A stretch of DNA of 6,892 bases from Deltaproteobacteria bacterium. GTDB lineage: Bacteria > Myxococcota_A > Polyangia > Polyangiales > Houyiibacteriaceae. Both the position numbers and the translations under genes were made by a program. Of the stretch, positions 1 through 5,504 are shown piece after piece. The notes below the pieces were generated by a model. That model saw nothing but the letters and a program-made list of their open reading frames with translations. It searched no databases and was not told the DNA's origin. Within the stretch, counting starts at the first letter, position 1; every line of letters starts with the position of its first letter. Where the stretch lies: contig JAFDFW010000278.1 of the NCBI GenBank assembly GCA_019309605.1, forward strand, positions 1 to 6,892, in the 5' to 3' direction.

Positions 1-403
1 CGCCGGCGCCGCCCATGCCGGCGGAGCCGCCGTTGCCTGCCTGGCCGCCTCCGCCTGCCTGGCCGCCTGCGCCCGCCTGGCCGCCTCCGCCACCCTGGCC
101 ACCCTGGCCGCCCTGACCACCAGCGCCACCTTCACCGCCCTGGCCCCCTCCGCCAGCGGCGCCACCGGCGCCAGCCGCACCGCCGAAGCCACCTGTGCCC
201 CCGGCGCCGCCCTGCAGCTCGTCGCAAACTTCCTGCGTTTCACACGATCCTTGGGTGAACGGGCTACCCACGTGACAGCAGATCAACAAGCCATTGCACT
301 CGTCGGTCTGAAAGCAGGTTGTGCCCGTATCGCCCGTGCAGGCAGCCAGCAAGACGAGGCAAATCGAAGCAAGTCGGACCAAATGGGAAGTGATATTTCG
401 CAT
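1..403 (-). CDS. Glycine-rich, cysteine-containing secreted lipoprotein (3' partial)
   Basis: Reading leftwards from ATG at 403, an open frame runs off the window edge, so the C-terminus is missing (134 codons seen). Residues 1-21 form a lipoprotein signal peptide: a basic start (MRN...R), a hydrophobic stretch, then lipobox LAAC with the lipidated Cys at 22. Residues 30-60 hold six cysteines spaced C-x5-C-x5-CC-x10-C-x5-C. From about residue 65 the protein is almost only Gly-Gly-X triplets with Q, A, E, T and S. The protein is probably anchored in the outer membrane or exposed on the surface; the glycine tract may be a flexible linker to a domain outside the window. An in-frame ATG at 418 is an alternative start. 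Neither start has a clear Shine-Dalgarno site; 403 gives the more typical signal peptide. Such lipoproteins are common in Polyangia-type myxobacteria (from memory). Function unknown. It is transcribed away from era. Confidence 0.8.
   Translation of the reverse strand, partial: MRNITSHLVRLASICLVLLAACTGDTGTTCFQTDECNGLLICCHVGSPFTQGSCETQEVCDELQGGAGGTGGFGGAAGAGGAAGGGGQGGEGGAGGQGGQGGQGGGGGQAGAGGQAGGGGQAGNGGSAGMGGAG
35..115. repeat. 18-bp and 9-bp tandem repeats encoding Gly-Gly-Gln tracts
   Basis: Three near-perfect 18-bp copies lie at 35-52, 53-70 and 71-88 (gcctgcctggccgcctcc, with one to two changes). Three 9-bp copies follow at 89-97, 98-106 and 107-115 (gccaccctg type). All are in frame with the minus-strand lipoprotein gene, where they encode GGGGQA/GAGGQA hexapeptides and QGG triplets. 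Unit lengths that are multiples of three mean copy-number change would lengthen or shorten the protein without a frameshift. Confidence 0.75.
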
Positions 404-489
404 GAGCGCGGCGAGCATAGCTCAGAGCCCCGTAGGGGGCCACGCTTCCGGCTCGATCGAAGGCTGCCCGCCGCTACACTCCCGCCCCC
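404..489. promoter_or_regulatory. Divergent intergenic region between the lipoprotein gene and era
   Basis: This short region must hold the start signals of both divergent genes. It contains a 5-bp all-GC inverted repeat (427-431 with 436-440, loop of four) with no T-run after it, so it is not a classic terminator. It also contains an 8-bp palindrome TCGATCGA at 453-460. TACACT at 475-480 resembles a -10 box (4 of 6 matches) and lies about 9 nt before the era ATG. No convincing -35 box is visible. The functional assignment is inferred from gene layout only. Confidence 0.35.
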
Positions 490-1353
490 ATGCCGAAGCC
501 CGAAGATCATCCTGAACCCCCGCGCGCAGGTCGATGTGCAATCGTGGGGCGCCCCAATGTCGGGAAGTCCACGTTGCTCTACGCGTCGGACGATCCGCCT
601 ACGCAGGTGGCTTTCATCGACACACCTGGCCTCGAGCGGCCCAAAGGGGCGCTCGGCCGCGTGTTGATCGACAGCGCCAAGCAGGGCCTCGTCGACTGCG
701 ACGTGGTCGTGTTCGTGACGGAAGCGCCTAAGGCTAGCGTGCCGCCGCGAGTCAACGAGAAGGACGCCATGGTCCTACAAACATTGGAGGTTTCCAACGT
801 CCCGGTGATCCTCGCGATCAACAAGGTCGACCGGCTCAAAGCCAAGGAAAGGCTCTTTGCTTTCATCGAGGCGTACCAGAAGAAACGCGCCTTCGAGGCA
901 GTCGTTCCGATCTCCGCAACCCGTGGCACGAACCTCGAGGCGCTGCTCGGCGAGATCCGTGGGAGACTGCCAGAAGGTCTGCTCTACGATGCGGACTTCC
1001 TGACCGACCGGCCGGAACGCTTCTTCGTGAGCGAGCTCGTTCGCGAGGCGGCCATGCTCAACACACGCCAAGAAATCCCGTACGGCATCGCCTGCGAGCT
1101 GGAAAGCTATCGTGAAGAGAACGGACTTCTTCGCATCGAAGGCACCCTCATCGTCGAGAAGCAGAGCCACAAGGCCATCGTGATCGGAAACCAAGGCGAG
1201 GCGATCAAGAAGATCAGCACCGAGGCCCGTGAGCAGATCGAGGCCTTCTTGCAGCGGAAGGTGTATCTGCGTTTGTGGGTGAAGGCCGTTCCCGGATGGA
1301 CCCGAGACCCGATCAAGGCGCGCCAGCTCGCGATCAAGGAGAATGAAGAATGA
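490..1353 (+). CDS. era: GTPase Era, ribosome small-subunit assembly factor, with internal in-frame deletion of G2/switch I
   Basis: Era is a GTPase that binds 16S rRNA near its 3' end during 30S maturation. G1 (GRPNVGKS) is at residues 20-27, G3 (DTPG) at 44-47, G4 (NKVD) at 111-114 and G5 (SAT) at 142-144. A C-terminal KH domain with GNQG at 233-236 is complete and ends with the typical LWVKxxPGW segment. The oddity lies between G1 and G3: only 13 residues separate Leu30 from Asp44, where Era of E. coli has about 36. The rest of helix 1, strand 2 and the conserved G2 threonine (usual TTR) are absent, with the join at 579/580. The reading frame is otherwise intact, with no stop or frameshift. 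ATG 490 is the only usable start, since an in-frame TAG lies at 433 and no start codon lies between; no Shine-Dalgarno site is seen. The family assignment is certain; full activity is doubtful. Confidence 0.93.
   Translation: MPKPEDHPEPPRAGRCAIVGRPNVGKSTLLYASDDPPTQVAFIDTPGLERPKGALGRVLIDSAKQGLVDCDVVVFVTEAPKASVPPRVNEKDAMVLQTLEVSNVPVILAINKVDRLKAKERLFAFIEAYQKKRAFEAVVPISATRGTNLEALLGEIRGRLPEGLLYDADFLTDRPERFFVSELVREAAMLNTRQEIPYGIACELESYREENGLLRIEGTLIVEKQSHKAIVIGNQGEAIKKISTEAREQIEAFLQRKVYLRLWVKAVPGWTRDPIKARQLAIKENEE
1336..1341 (+). promoter_or_regulatory. Ribosome binding site of der inside the end of era
   Basis: AAGGAG lies 8 nt before the ATG at 1350, within the last codons of era. Together with the ATGA stop-start overlap at 1350-1353, it fixes the der start and indicates translational coupling of the two GTPases. 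Confidence 0.7.
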
Positions 1354-2726
1354 GCCGGCGGCGTCGCCAACACGCGCGTCGGCCGGCAGGCTCGATCATC
1401 AACCGCCCGCTGGTCGCCATCGTCGGACGGCCCAACGTGGGCAAGAGCACGCTGTTCAACCGTTTGGCCGGGCAGCACGTCGCCATCGTGGAAGACATCC
1501 CCGGTGTGACCCGCGATCGCCACTACGCCGACGCGTTCGCCATCGGCCGCGAGTTCGTATTGATCGACACCGGTGGCTTCGATCCGGACAGCGACGATCC
1601 GATGAAGGCCGGTATCACCAGCCAGGTGCGGTTGGCGCTCGAAGAATGCGACGTCGTCGTGTGCGTGGTCGATGCAACGGTCGACCCATTGCCCGCCGAC
1701 CGCGAAGCGGTCGCGCTCCTGCGCGATGCGGGGAAGCCGGTGATCTTCGTCGGCAACAAGGCGGATTCGAAGTCGAAGGACCACGACGCGGTCTCGTACT
1801 ACGAGCTCGGCATCGACTCAATCATGCCGATCTCCGCGCTTCACGGGCGAGGCATCGGCGACCTGGAAGAGGCGATCGTCGATCGCCTGCCCGAAGTCGT
1901 CGAGATCACCGACCCGGAGTTGGACGTTCCCAGGGTGGCGATCATCGGTAGGCCGAACGCTGGAAAGTCCTCGCTGGTGAATCAGCTCTGCGGCGAAGAC
2001 CGCCAGCTGGTCGACAACCGTCCGGGAACTACGGTCGACAGCGTCGACACCCTGGTGGAACGCGACGGGAAGAGGCTGATCCTGATCGACACGGCCGGGA
2101 TTCGCCGCAAGCGGAGCGTAAAGAAGCGAGGGGTGGAAGGCTTGAGCGTGCTCCAGGCCATTCGATCGATAGAGCGCAGCCACGTGGTCGTGCTCATGAT
2201 CGACGCCGAGGTGGGGGTCGGCGAGCAGGACGCAAAAATCGCTGGGCTAGCCGACGATCGCGGCCGCGCGCTGATCATCGCGCTGAACAAGACCGATCTC
2301 CTCAACCGCGAGGCCCAAAAGAAGGCAATGGACCGAACCCGCGAGATCCTGGCGTTCGTGCCATGGGCGCCCCTGGTGACTGTGAGCGCACTGCAGGGAC
2401 GAGGCGTCACTGCATTGCTTGGGCGTGTGGAAGATGCGGTGGCGGAACATCGAAAGCGGATCGGTACCGCGGAGGTCAACCGCTTCTTCGAAGAGGTGCT
2501 CGAGAAGCACCCTCCGCCGACGATGCATCACCGGCCGATCAGGCTGTATTACATCACGCAGGCGAGCATTGGCCCGCCTACGTTCGTGATCATGACCAAC
2601 GAGCCCAAGGGCGTGCACTTCAGTTATCAGCGTTACGTGGTCAACCAGATCCGTAAGCGCTTCGGCTTCCGGGGAACGCCCATCCGGGTTCGCTACCGCG
2701 GCAAGAAAAAGCGCGACAGAAAGTAG
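1350..2726 (+). CDS. der: GTPase Der (EngA), 50S ribosome assembly, double G domain
   Basis: Der is an essential GTPase in late assembly of the 50S subunit and is unusual in having two G domains in one chain. Domain 1: GRPNVGKS at 26-33, G2 Thr54, DTGG 73-76, NKAD 136-139, SAL 162-164. Domain 2: GRPNAGKS at 200-207, G2 Thr228 in PGTT, DTAG 247-250, NKTD 313-316, SAL 346-348. Residues 349-458 are the KH-like domain, ending in a basic tail (KKKRDRK). All motifs are complete and the length of 458 is normal, in contrast to the shortened Era upstream. The N-terminus carries about 20 extra residues rich in Arg (RRRR at 3-6) before the first G domain. The gene overlaps era by 4 nt and is almost surely cotranscribed with it. 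Its TAG stop (2724-2726) directly abuts the stop of the convergent thioesterase gene. Confidence 0.97.
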   Translation: MSRRRRQHARRPAGSIINRPLVAIVGRPNVGKSTLFNRLAGQHVAIVEDIPGVTRDRHYADAFAIGREFVLIDTGGFDPDSDDPMKAGITSQVRLALEECDVVVCVVDATVDPLPADREAVALLRDAGKPVIFVGNKADSKSKDHDAVSYYELGIDSIMPISALHGRGIGDLEEAIVDRLPEVVEITDPELDVPRVAIIGRPNAGKSSLVNQLCGEDRQLVDNRPGTTVDSVDTLVERDGKRLILIDTAGIRRKRSVKKRGVEGLSVLQAIRSIERSHVVVLMIDAEVGVGEQDAKIAGLADDRGRALIIALNKTDLLNREAQKKAMDRTREILAFVPWAPLVTVSALQGRGVTALLGRVEDAVAEHRKRIGTAEVNRFFEEVLEKHPPPTMHHRPIRLYYITQASIGPPTFVIMTNEPKGVHFSYQRYVVNQIRKRFGFRGTPIRVRYRGKKKRDRK

Positions 2727-3164
2727 CTAGTCCTGCACCAAGAGGAAGTGCGCAGTTGCCACAGCGGCGGGGCGCTCCGGGTCATCCTGATACGCGAAGA
2801 CCCGAACGTTGGCGACCCGCCGCCCGTGACGCGTGAACTCCGCGCGGGCGAACACATCCTCGGGGCGCGCACCCCGGAGGTATTCGACCGTGATGTTGAT
2901 CGTCTTTGGCACGCCGGTCGTCTCTCCCTGCCACAGCAGCTTGAAGATCGCGGTCGACTCCATCAACGCGCCGAGCGTGCCGCCGTGCAAGGCCGGGACC
3001 GTTGGGTTGCCGACGAGATGATCGGAGTAGCGCATGCGGCCAACCACATCACCGTCGACCAACTCGGCGGTGATCCCCATGAATCGAGCGTAGGGAATCA
3101 CTTCTTGGATTGCCGTGAAGTCGCCGGTTTCGCGAACCGCCGCAAGTGCATCACGCACCCTCAT
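2727..3164 (-). CDS. PaaI-type hotdog-fold acyl-CoA thioesterase (second of a tandem pair)
   Basis: This 145-residue protein is a single hotdog domain of the 4HBT/PaaI superfamily, which hydrolyses acyl-CoA or aryl-CoA thioesters in the cytoplasm. The key motif is N-P-x5-LHGG at 53-62 (HGG at 60-62), followed seven residues later by Glu69. This matches the position of the catalytic acid (Asp in PaaI; Glu in EntH and Arthrobacter 4-hydroxybenzoyl-CoA thioesterase). An alternating strand pattern follows, with the usual INITVEYLRGA segment. The start ATG at 3164 overlaps the stop of the upstream thioesterase gene as ATGA. A GGAG motif (3175-3172) lies 7 nt before it, so the start is well supported. 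The TAG stop abuts the der stop with no spacer. The two thioesterases are related but diverged. The substrate cannot be read from sequence. Confidence 0.85.
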   Translation of the reverse strand: MRVRDALAAVRETGDFTAIQEVIPYARFMGITAELVDGDVVGRMRYSDHLVGNPTVPALHGGTLGALMESTAIFKLLWQGETTGVPKTINITVEYLRGARPEDVFARAEFTRHGRRVANVRVFAYQDDPERPAAVATAHFLLVQD

Positions 3165-3640
3165 GCGGATTCTCCGTCCTCGGTTCGACGCCCTTCGTCA
3201 CGGAAGACGACGAAGGTGCCCGAGGAGGTCGCAATGGGGCTCGCCATGTCACCATGGTGCGCGGTTGCGCGGACGAATGCGACGTGCCGAGTGACCTTGT
3301 AGCAGTGCGCCTCGCAAATGACCTCCTGGTGGGGAAGCGCCGGGCGCACGTAGTCGATTCGAAGGTCGAGGGTCGCGGTGCGCCGAGGAGCGACGAGCGA
3401 CATGATGACGGCGCCCCCACACGTGGCGTCGATCAAGCTGGTGATGCAGCCCCCGTGAAGCACGCCCGTCTCGGGATTGCCCACGAGTTCTTCGCGGTAC
3501 GGGAGGGCGAGGGACAAGTGCTCCGGCCTGTAGTCGACGATTCGAAGATTCAGGGCCCGATTGTGGGGAACGCCGCCGACATAGCGCTCTTCCAAGCGCC
3601 GCCTGATTTCATCCTTCTGCGAAAGAAACGGGTCGGACAT
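3161..3640 (-). CDS. PaaI-type hotdog-fold acyl-CoA thioesterase (first of a tandem pair)
   Basis: This 159-residue hotdog-domain protein has VGNPETGVLHGG (HGG at 62-64) and Asp71 seven residues later, as in PaaI. The strand RIDYVRPA matches the usual core of the family. I take ATG 3640 as the start, 2 nt after the stop of the upstream PIN-like gene. A longer frame opens at 3688, but it would overlap that gene by 46 nt and add a low-complexity segment with no hotdog homology. No Shine-Dalgarno site precedes 3640, so translation probably depends on reinitiation after the PIN-like gene. The last eight or so residues (RRTEDGES) are a charged tail beyond the fold. Likely role: release of CoA from acyl or aryl thioesters; substrate unknown. 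Confidence 0.85.
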   Translation of the reverse strand: MSDPFLSQKDEIRRRLEERYVGGVPHNRALNLRIVDYRPEHLSLALPYREELVGNPETGVLHGGCITSLIDATCGGAVIMSLVAPRRTATLDLRIDYVRPALPHQEVICEAHCYKVTRHVAFVRATAHHGDMASPIATSSGTFVVFRDEGRRTEDGESA

Positions 3641-3642
3641 CG

Positions 3643-4056
3643 TTAAACAGACGGTGGGGGTGGAGGGGCGGCCTGTTCGCCGAGCCAATTGTCGGAAGAG
3701 ACGAACTCGACGCCGTCCACGCTCTTCGAGGCGAGAAGATCGGGATGATCGGTCAGCACCCTAGCCACGCCCGCTGCCTTAGCGAGCGCGACGAGCGCAT
3801 GGTCCCAATCCTCGATGAAAAACTCGCCGGTCTCGACGACGTCCACCAGACCTCGAATGGTGGTCATCTGCCGTGTGACAGCGTCGCTCTTGAACTCGGG
3901 GATCGCATGGAGCATCGACTCGACCCGCTCAATGACCCAGCTGGAAGCTTTCGGTTTACCGGAAGCTCCAAAGGCGCGCCGAACCGCGTGCTCGGGCGGA
4001 GAGCCAAGCGCAACCGAAGCATTGACGTAGATGTCGGGGGCCAGAACGACGTCCAT
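3643..4056 (-). CDS. PIN-like domain protein, putative ribonuclease
   Basis: This 137-residue protein has the layout of a PIN nuclease domain: strand 1 with Asp8 (VLAPDIYVNAS), a central helix with Glu43/Glu46, a helix opening at Asp85 (WDHALVALAKAAG), and Asp103 after strand 4 (VLTDHPDLL). These four acidic positions fit the metal-binding quartet of PIN ribonucleases. The C-terminus ends in a proline run (PPPPPSV). PIN proteins are often VapC-type toxins, but no small antitoxin gene lies next to it: upstream is a 108-nt divergent spacer, downstream are two thioesterases. It is the first gene of a minus-strand operon with stop-to-start spacing of 2 nt to the next gene. The solitary context and the ASVALGSPPE segment, which I recall from myxobacterial homologues, suggest a chromosomal PIN family of unknown role. 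The fold assignment is by motif, without a search. Confidence 0.65.
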   Translation of the reverse strand: MDVVLAPDIYVNASVALGSPPEHAVRRAFGASGKPKASSWVIERVESMLHAIPEFKSDAVTRQMTTIRGLVDVVETGEFFIEDWDHALVALAKAAGVARVLTDHPDLLASKSVDGVEFVSSDNWLGEQAAPPPPPSV

Positions 4057-4164
4057 GGGCTAACTCTAACACGTACCAAACGTAGGTGACATTGTTCTGC
4101 CGATTGGCCCCGCCTACATCGAGGCTAGCCAAAACGTCGGGAAGATCCTACTGACGCCGTAGTC
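4057..4164. promoter_or_regulatory. Divergent intergenic region between the PIN-like operon and the phosphatase-kinase gene
   Basis: These 108 nt must contain start signals in both directions. On the minus strand, ATGTCA and TAGAGT occur 18 nt apart, each with 4 of 6 matches to sigma-70 -35/-10 boxes. They would place the transcript start near the PIN-like ATG. On the plus strand, TTGTTC (4092-4097) and TACATC (4115-4120) are 17 nt apart but match only 3 of 6 each. No Shine-Dalgarno site at normal distance precedes ATG 4165. The promoter calls are weak; only the location is well supported. Confidence 0.35.
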
Positions 4165-5442
4165 ATGCCCGTTCGCGTTTGTTTCGTTTGTCTTGGAAAT
4201 ATCTGCCGGTCGCCAACGGCGGAAGCGTCGATGCGCCGACTACTCGAAGAAGAGCAACTTACTACTGAAGTCGAGATCGACAGCGCGGGAACCGGGGACT
4301 GGCACGTCGGCGAGCCACCGGACCGTCGCGCACGCGCCGCCGGCCAACGCCGAGGCATCACGCTCGACGGACGCGCACGTCGCGTGGTCGCGAAGGACTT
4401 CGAGTTCTTCGACTACGTCGTGGCGATGGACCGTTCGAACCTCAATGACCTGCTCCGGCTAGCGCCCGACGACGCAGGCCAAGCCAAGGTCGTGCTCTTC
4501 CGAAACTATGATCCTGACTCGCCGCGCGATGCAGACGTGCCGGACCCCTACTACGGCGAGGGCGCGCAAGAATCACCGGAGATGAGCCCGGAGCTACGCG
4601 CGGCGCTCGAGCAACGACTCGGCACGAGTGTACTGGGCGCGAATCGATTGGGTGGAGGCGACATCAACGAGGCGTTCGAGGTATCGCTCGCGGACGGGAC
4701 GAGCATCTTCGCTAAGACGCACCCCAATCCCCCCAACGGCATGTTCGGCGCGGAGGCACGAGGGCTTCGCTGGCTCGGGGAAGCAAACACGATTCGCATC
4801 CCCCGAGTCGTCGCAGTGTCGGACGAGCCGCCGGCATACTTGGCACTCGAGCTGCTGACGCCTGGCAAGCGGCGTCCGGATTTCGACGAAGCACTGGGGC
4901 GTTCGTTGGCGGCTCTGCATGCATTTGGCGCATCGTCATTTGGGCTCGACCATGACAACTTCATCGGACGCCTCGCTCAATCCAACGCCTCGGTGGCCGA
5001 TTGGGCGTCGTTCTACTGGGTGTCACGGCTCGAGCCGCAGCTACGCCTTGCAACCGACCAGGGACTGATCGATCGCGGAACGCGCTCGAACTTCGACGCG
5101 CTACGCCGCGTTCTTCCCGAGCGCGTCGGGCCCGACGAACCTCCGTCGCGCCTGCACGGCGACCTCTGGGGCGGGAACCTGCATGCCGATGACACGGGGC
5201 AACCGTGTTTGATCGACCCTGCCGTCTATGGCGGATGTCGCGAAGTCGATCTCGCAATGATGCGACTGTTTGGCGGGTTCGGCGAACGTGTATTTGCAGC
5301 ATACGACGATGCGTGGCCGCTTGCGCCCGGCTCCGGCGAGCGAGTGCCTCTCTACCAGCTCTACCCGCTGCTGGTGCATGTCAACTTGTTCGGCGGGTCC
5401 TACGTCGGCTCGGTGCAGCGCGCGCTCGCCGCTTGTGTCTAG
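4165..5442 (+). CDS. Fusion of low-molecular-weight protein-tyrosine-phosphatase and fructosamine/ribulosamine 3-kinase
   Basis: One 425-residue frame carries two enzymes. Residues 1-135 are an LMW-PTP: P-loop CLGNICRS at 9-16 (nucleophile Cys9, Arg15), SAGTGDWHVGEPPD at 40-53, and the DPYYG loop with general acid Asp127. The usual C-terminal helix after this loop is missing. From Met140 to 425 is a full-length fructosamine-3-kinase family protein: GGGDINEA at 163-170, probable ATP-binding Lys184 and Glu197, catalytic HGDLWGGN at 331-338 (Asp333), and metal-binding Asp351 in IDPAVYGG. Biochemically characterised bacterial members are mostly ribulosamine/erythrulosamine 3-kinases, and partner LMW-PTPs remove the 5-phosphate from ribulosamine 5-phosphates. 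A bifunctional cytoplasmic protein-deglycation enzyme is therefore inferred, with domains in reaction order. Both active sites look intact. GGAG touches the internal ATG at 4582 with no spacing, so separate initiation of the kinase is unlikely. Tyrosine phosphatase activity remains possible. Confidence 0.92.
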   Translation: MPVRVCFVCLGNICRSPTAEASMRRLLEEEQLTTEVEIDSAGTGDWHVGEPPDRRARAAGQRRGITLDGRARRVVAKDFEFFDYVVAMDRSNLNDLLRLAPDDAGQAKVVLFRNYDPDSPRDADVPDPYYGEGAQESPEMSPELRAALEQRLGTSVLGANRLGGGDINEAFEVSLADGTSIFAKTHPNPPNGMFGAEARGLRWLGEANTIRIPRVVAVSDEPPAYLALELLTPGKRRPDFDEALGRSLAALHAFGASSFGLDHDNFIGRLAQSNASVADWASFYWVSRLEPQLRLATDQGLIDRGTRSNFDALRRVLPERVGPDEPPSRLHGDLWGGNLHADDTGQPCLIDPAVYGGCREVDLAMMRLFGGFGERVFAAYDDAWPLAPGSGERVPLYQLYPLLVHVNLFGGSYVGSVQRALAACV

Positions 5443-5504
5443 GTCACCGCTCGGCCCCTGAACGCTTCTTGACACCTGTGAAACGGAGGCCCAGAACCTC
5501 TTGA
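5443..5504 (+). promoter_or_regulatory. Spacer with a possible promoter before the chelatase gene
   Basis: The 62-nt gap contains a perfect TTGACA at 5469-5474. Seventeen nt further on is CAGAAC (5492-5497), a poor -10 match (3 of 6). GGAGG at 5485-5489 could be a ribosome binding site, but it is 15 nt from the GTG start, longer than usual. If the promoter is real, the transcript would begin at or very near the GTG and leave the GGAGG outside the message. No terminator hairpin is seen. Confidence 0.25.

Noticed and set aside
1..240. CRISPR-like or mobile repeat at the left edge
   Set aside because: The repeats are 9- and 18-bp units in frame with a glycine-rich protein; there are no unique spacers of constant length.
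427..440. Rho-independent terminator between the lipoprotein gene and era
   Set aside because: The stem is only 5 bp, no T-run follows on either strand, and it lies upstream of both genes rather than after one.
251..667. Plus-strand open frames across the lipoprotein/era junction (251-667, 321-515, 534-731)
   Set aside because: They run against or out of frame with the well-supported lipoprotein and Era frames, and show no recognisable domain.
1107..1784. Long minus-strand open frames under era and der (775-1194, 1107-1784, 1818-2183, 1982-2479)
   Set aside because: These are antisense shadows of GC-rich coding sequence; era and der carry complete family motifs on the plus strand.
3161..3688. 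Longer start at 3688 for the first thioesterase
   Set aside because: It would overlap the end of the PIN-like gene by 46 nt and adds a segment without hotdog similarity; ATG 3640 fits 2 nt after the upstream stop.
3643..4056. VapBC-type toxin-antitoxin module
   Set aside because: No antitoxin-sized gene lies beside the PIN-like gene; the upstream 108 nt is a divergent spacer and the downstream genes are thioesterases.
4101..4120. Sigma-54 promoter (TTGGC followed by a -12 element) before the phosphatase-kinase gene
   Set aside because: The TTGGC part is present, but the -12 element lacks the conserved GC at the right distance.
4582..5442. Separate kinase gene starting at ATG 4582
   Set aside because: The frame is continuous from 4165, no stop intervenes, and the only SD-like GGAG touches the ATG with no spacing; it is better read as a relic start inside a fusion.
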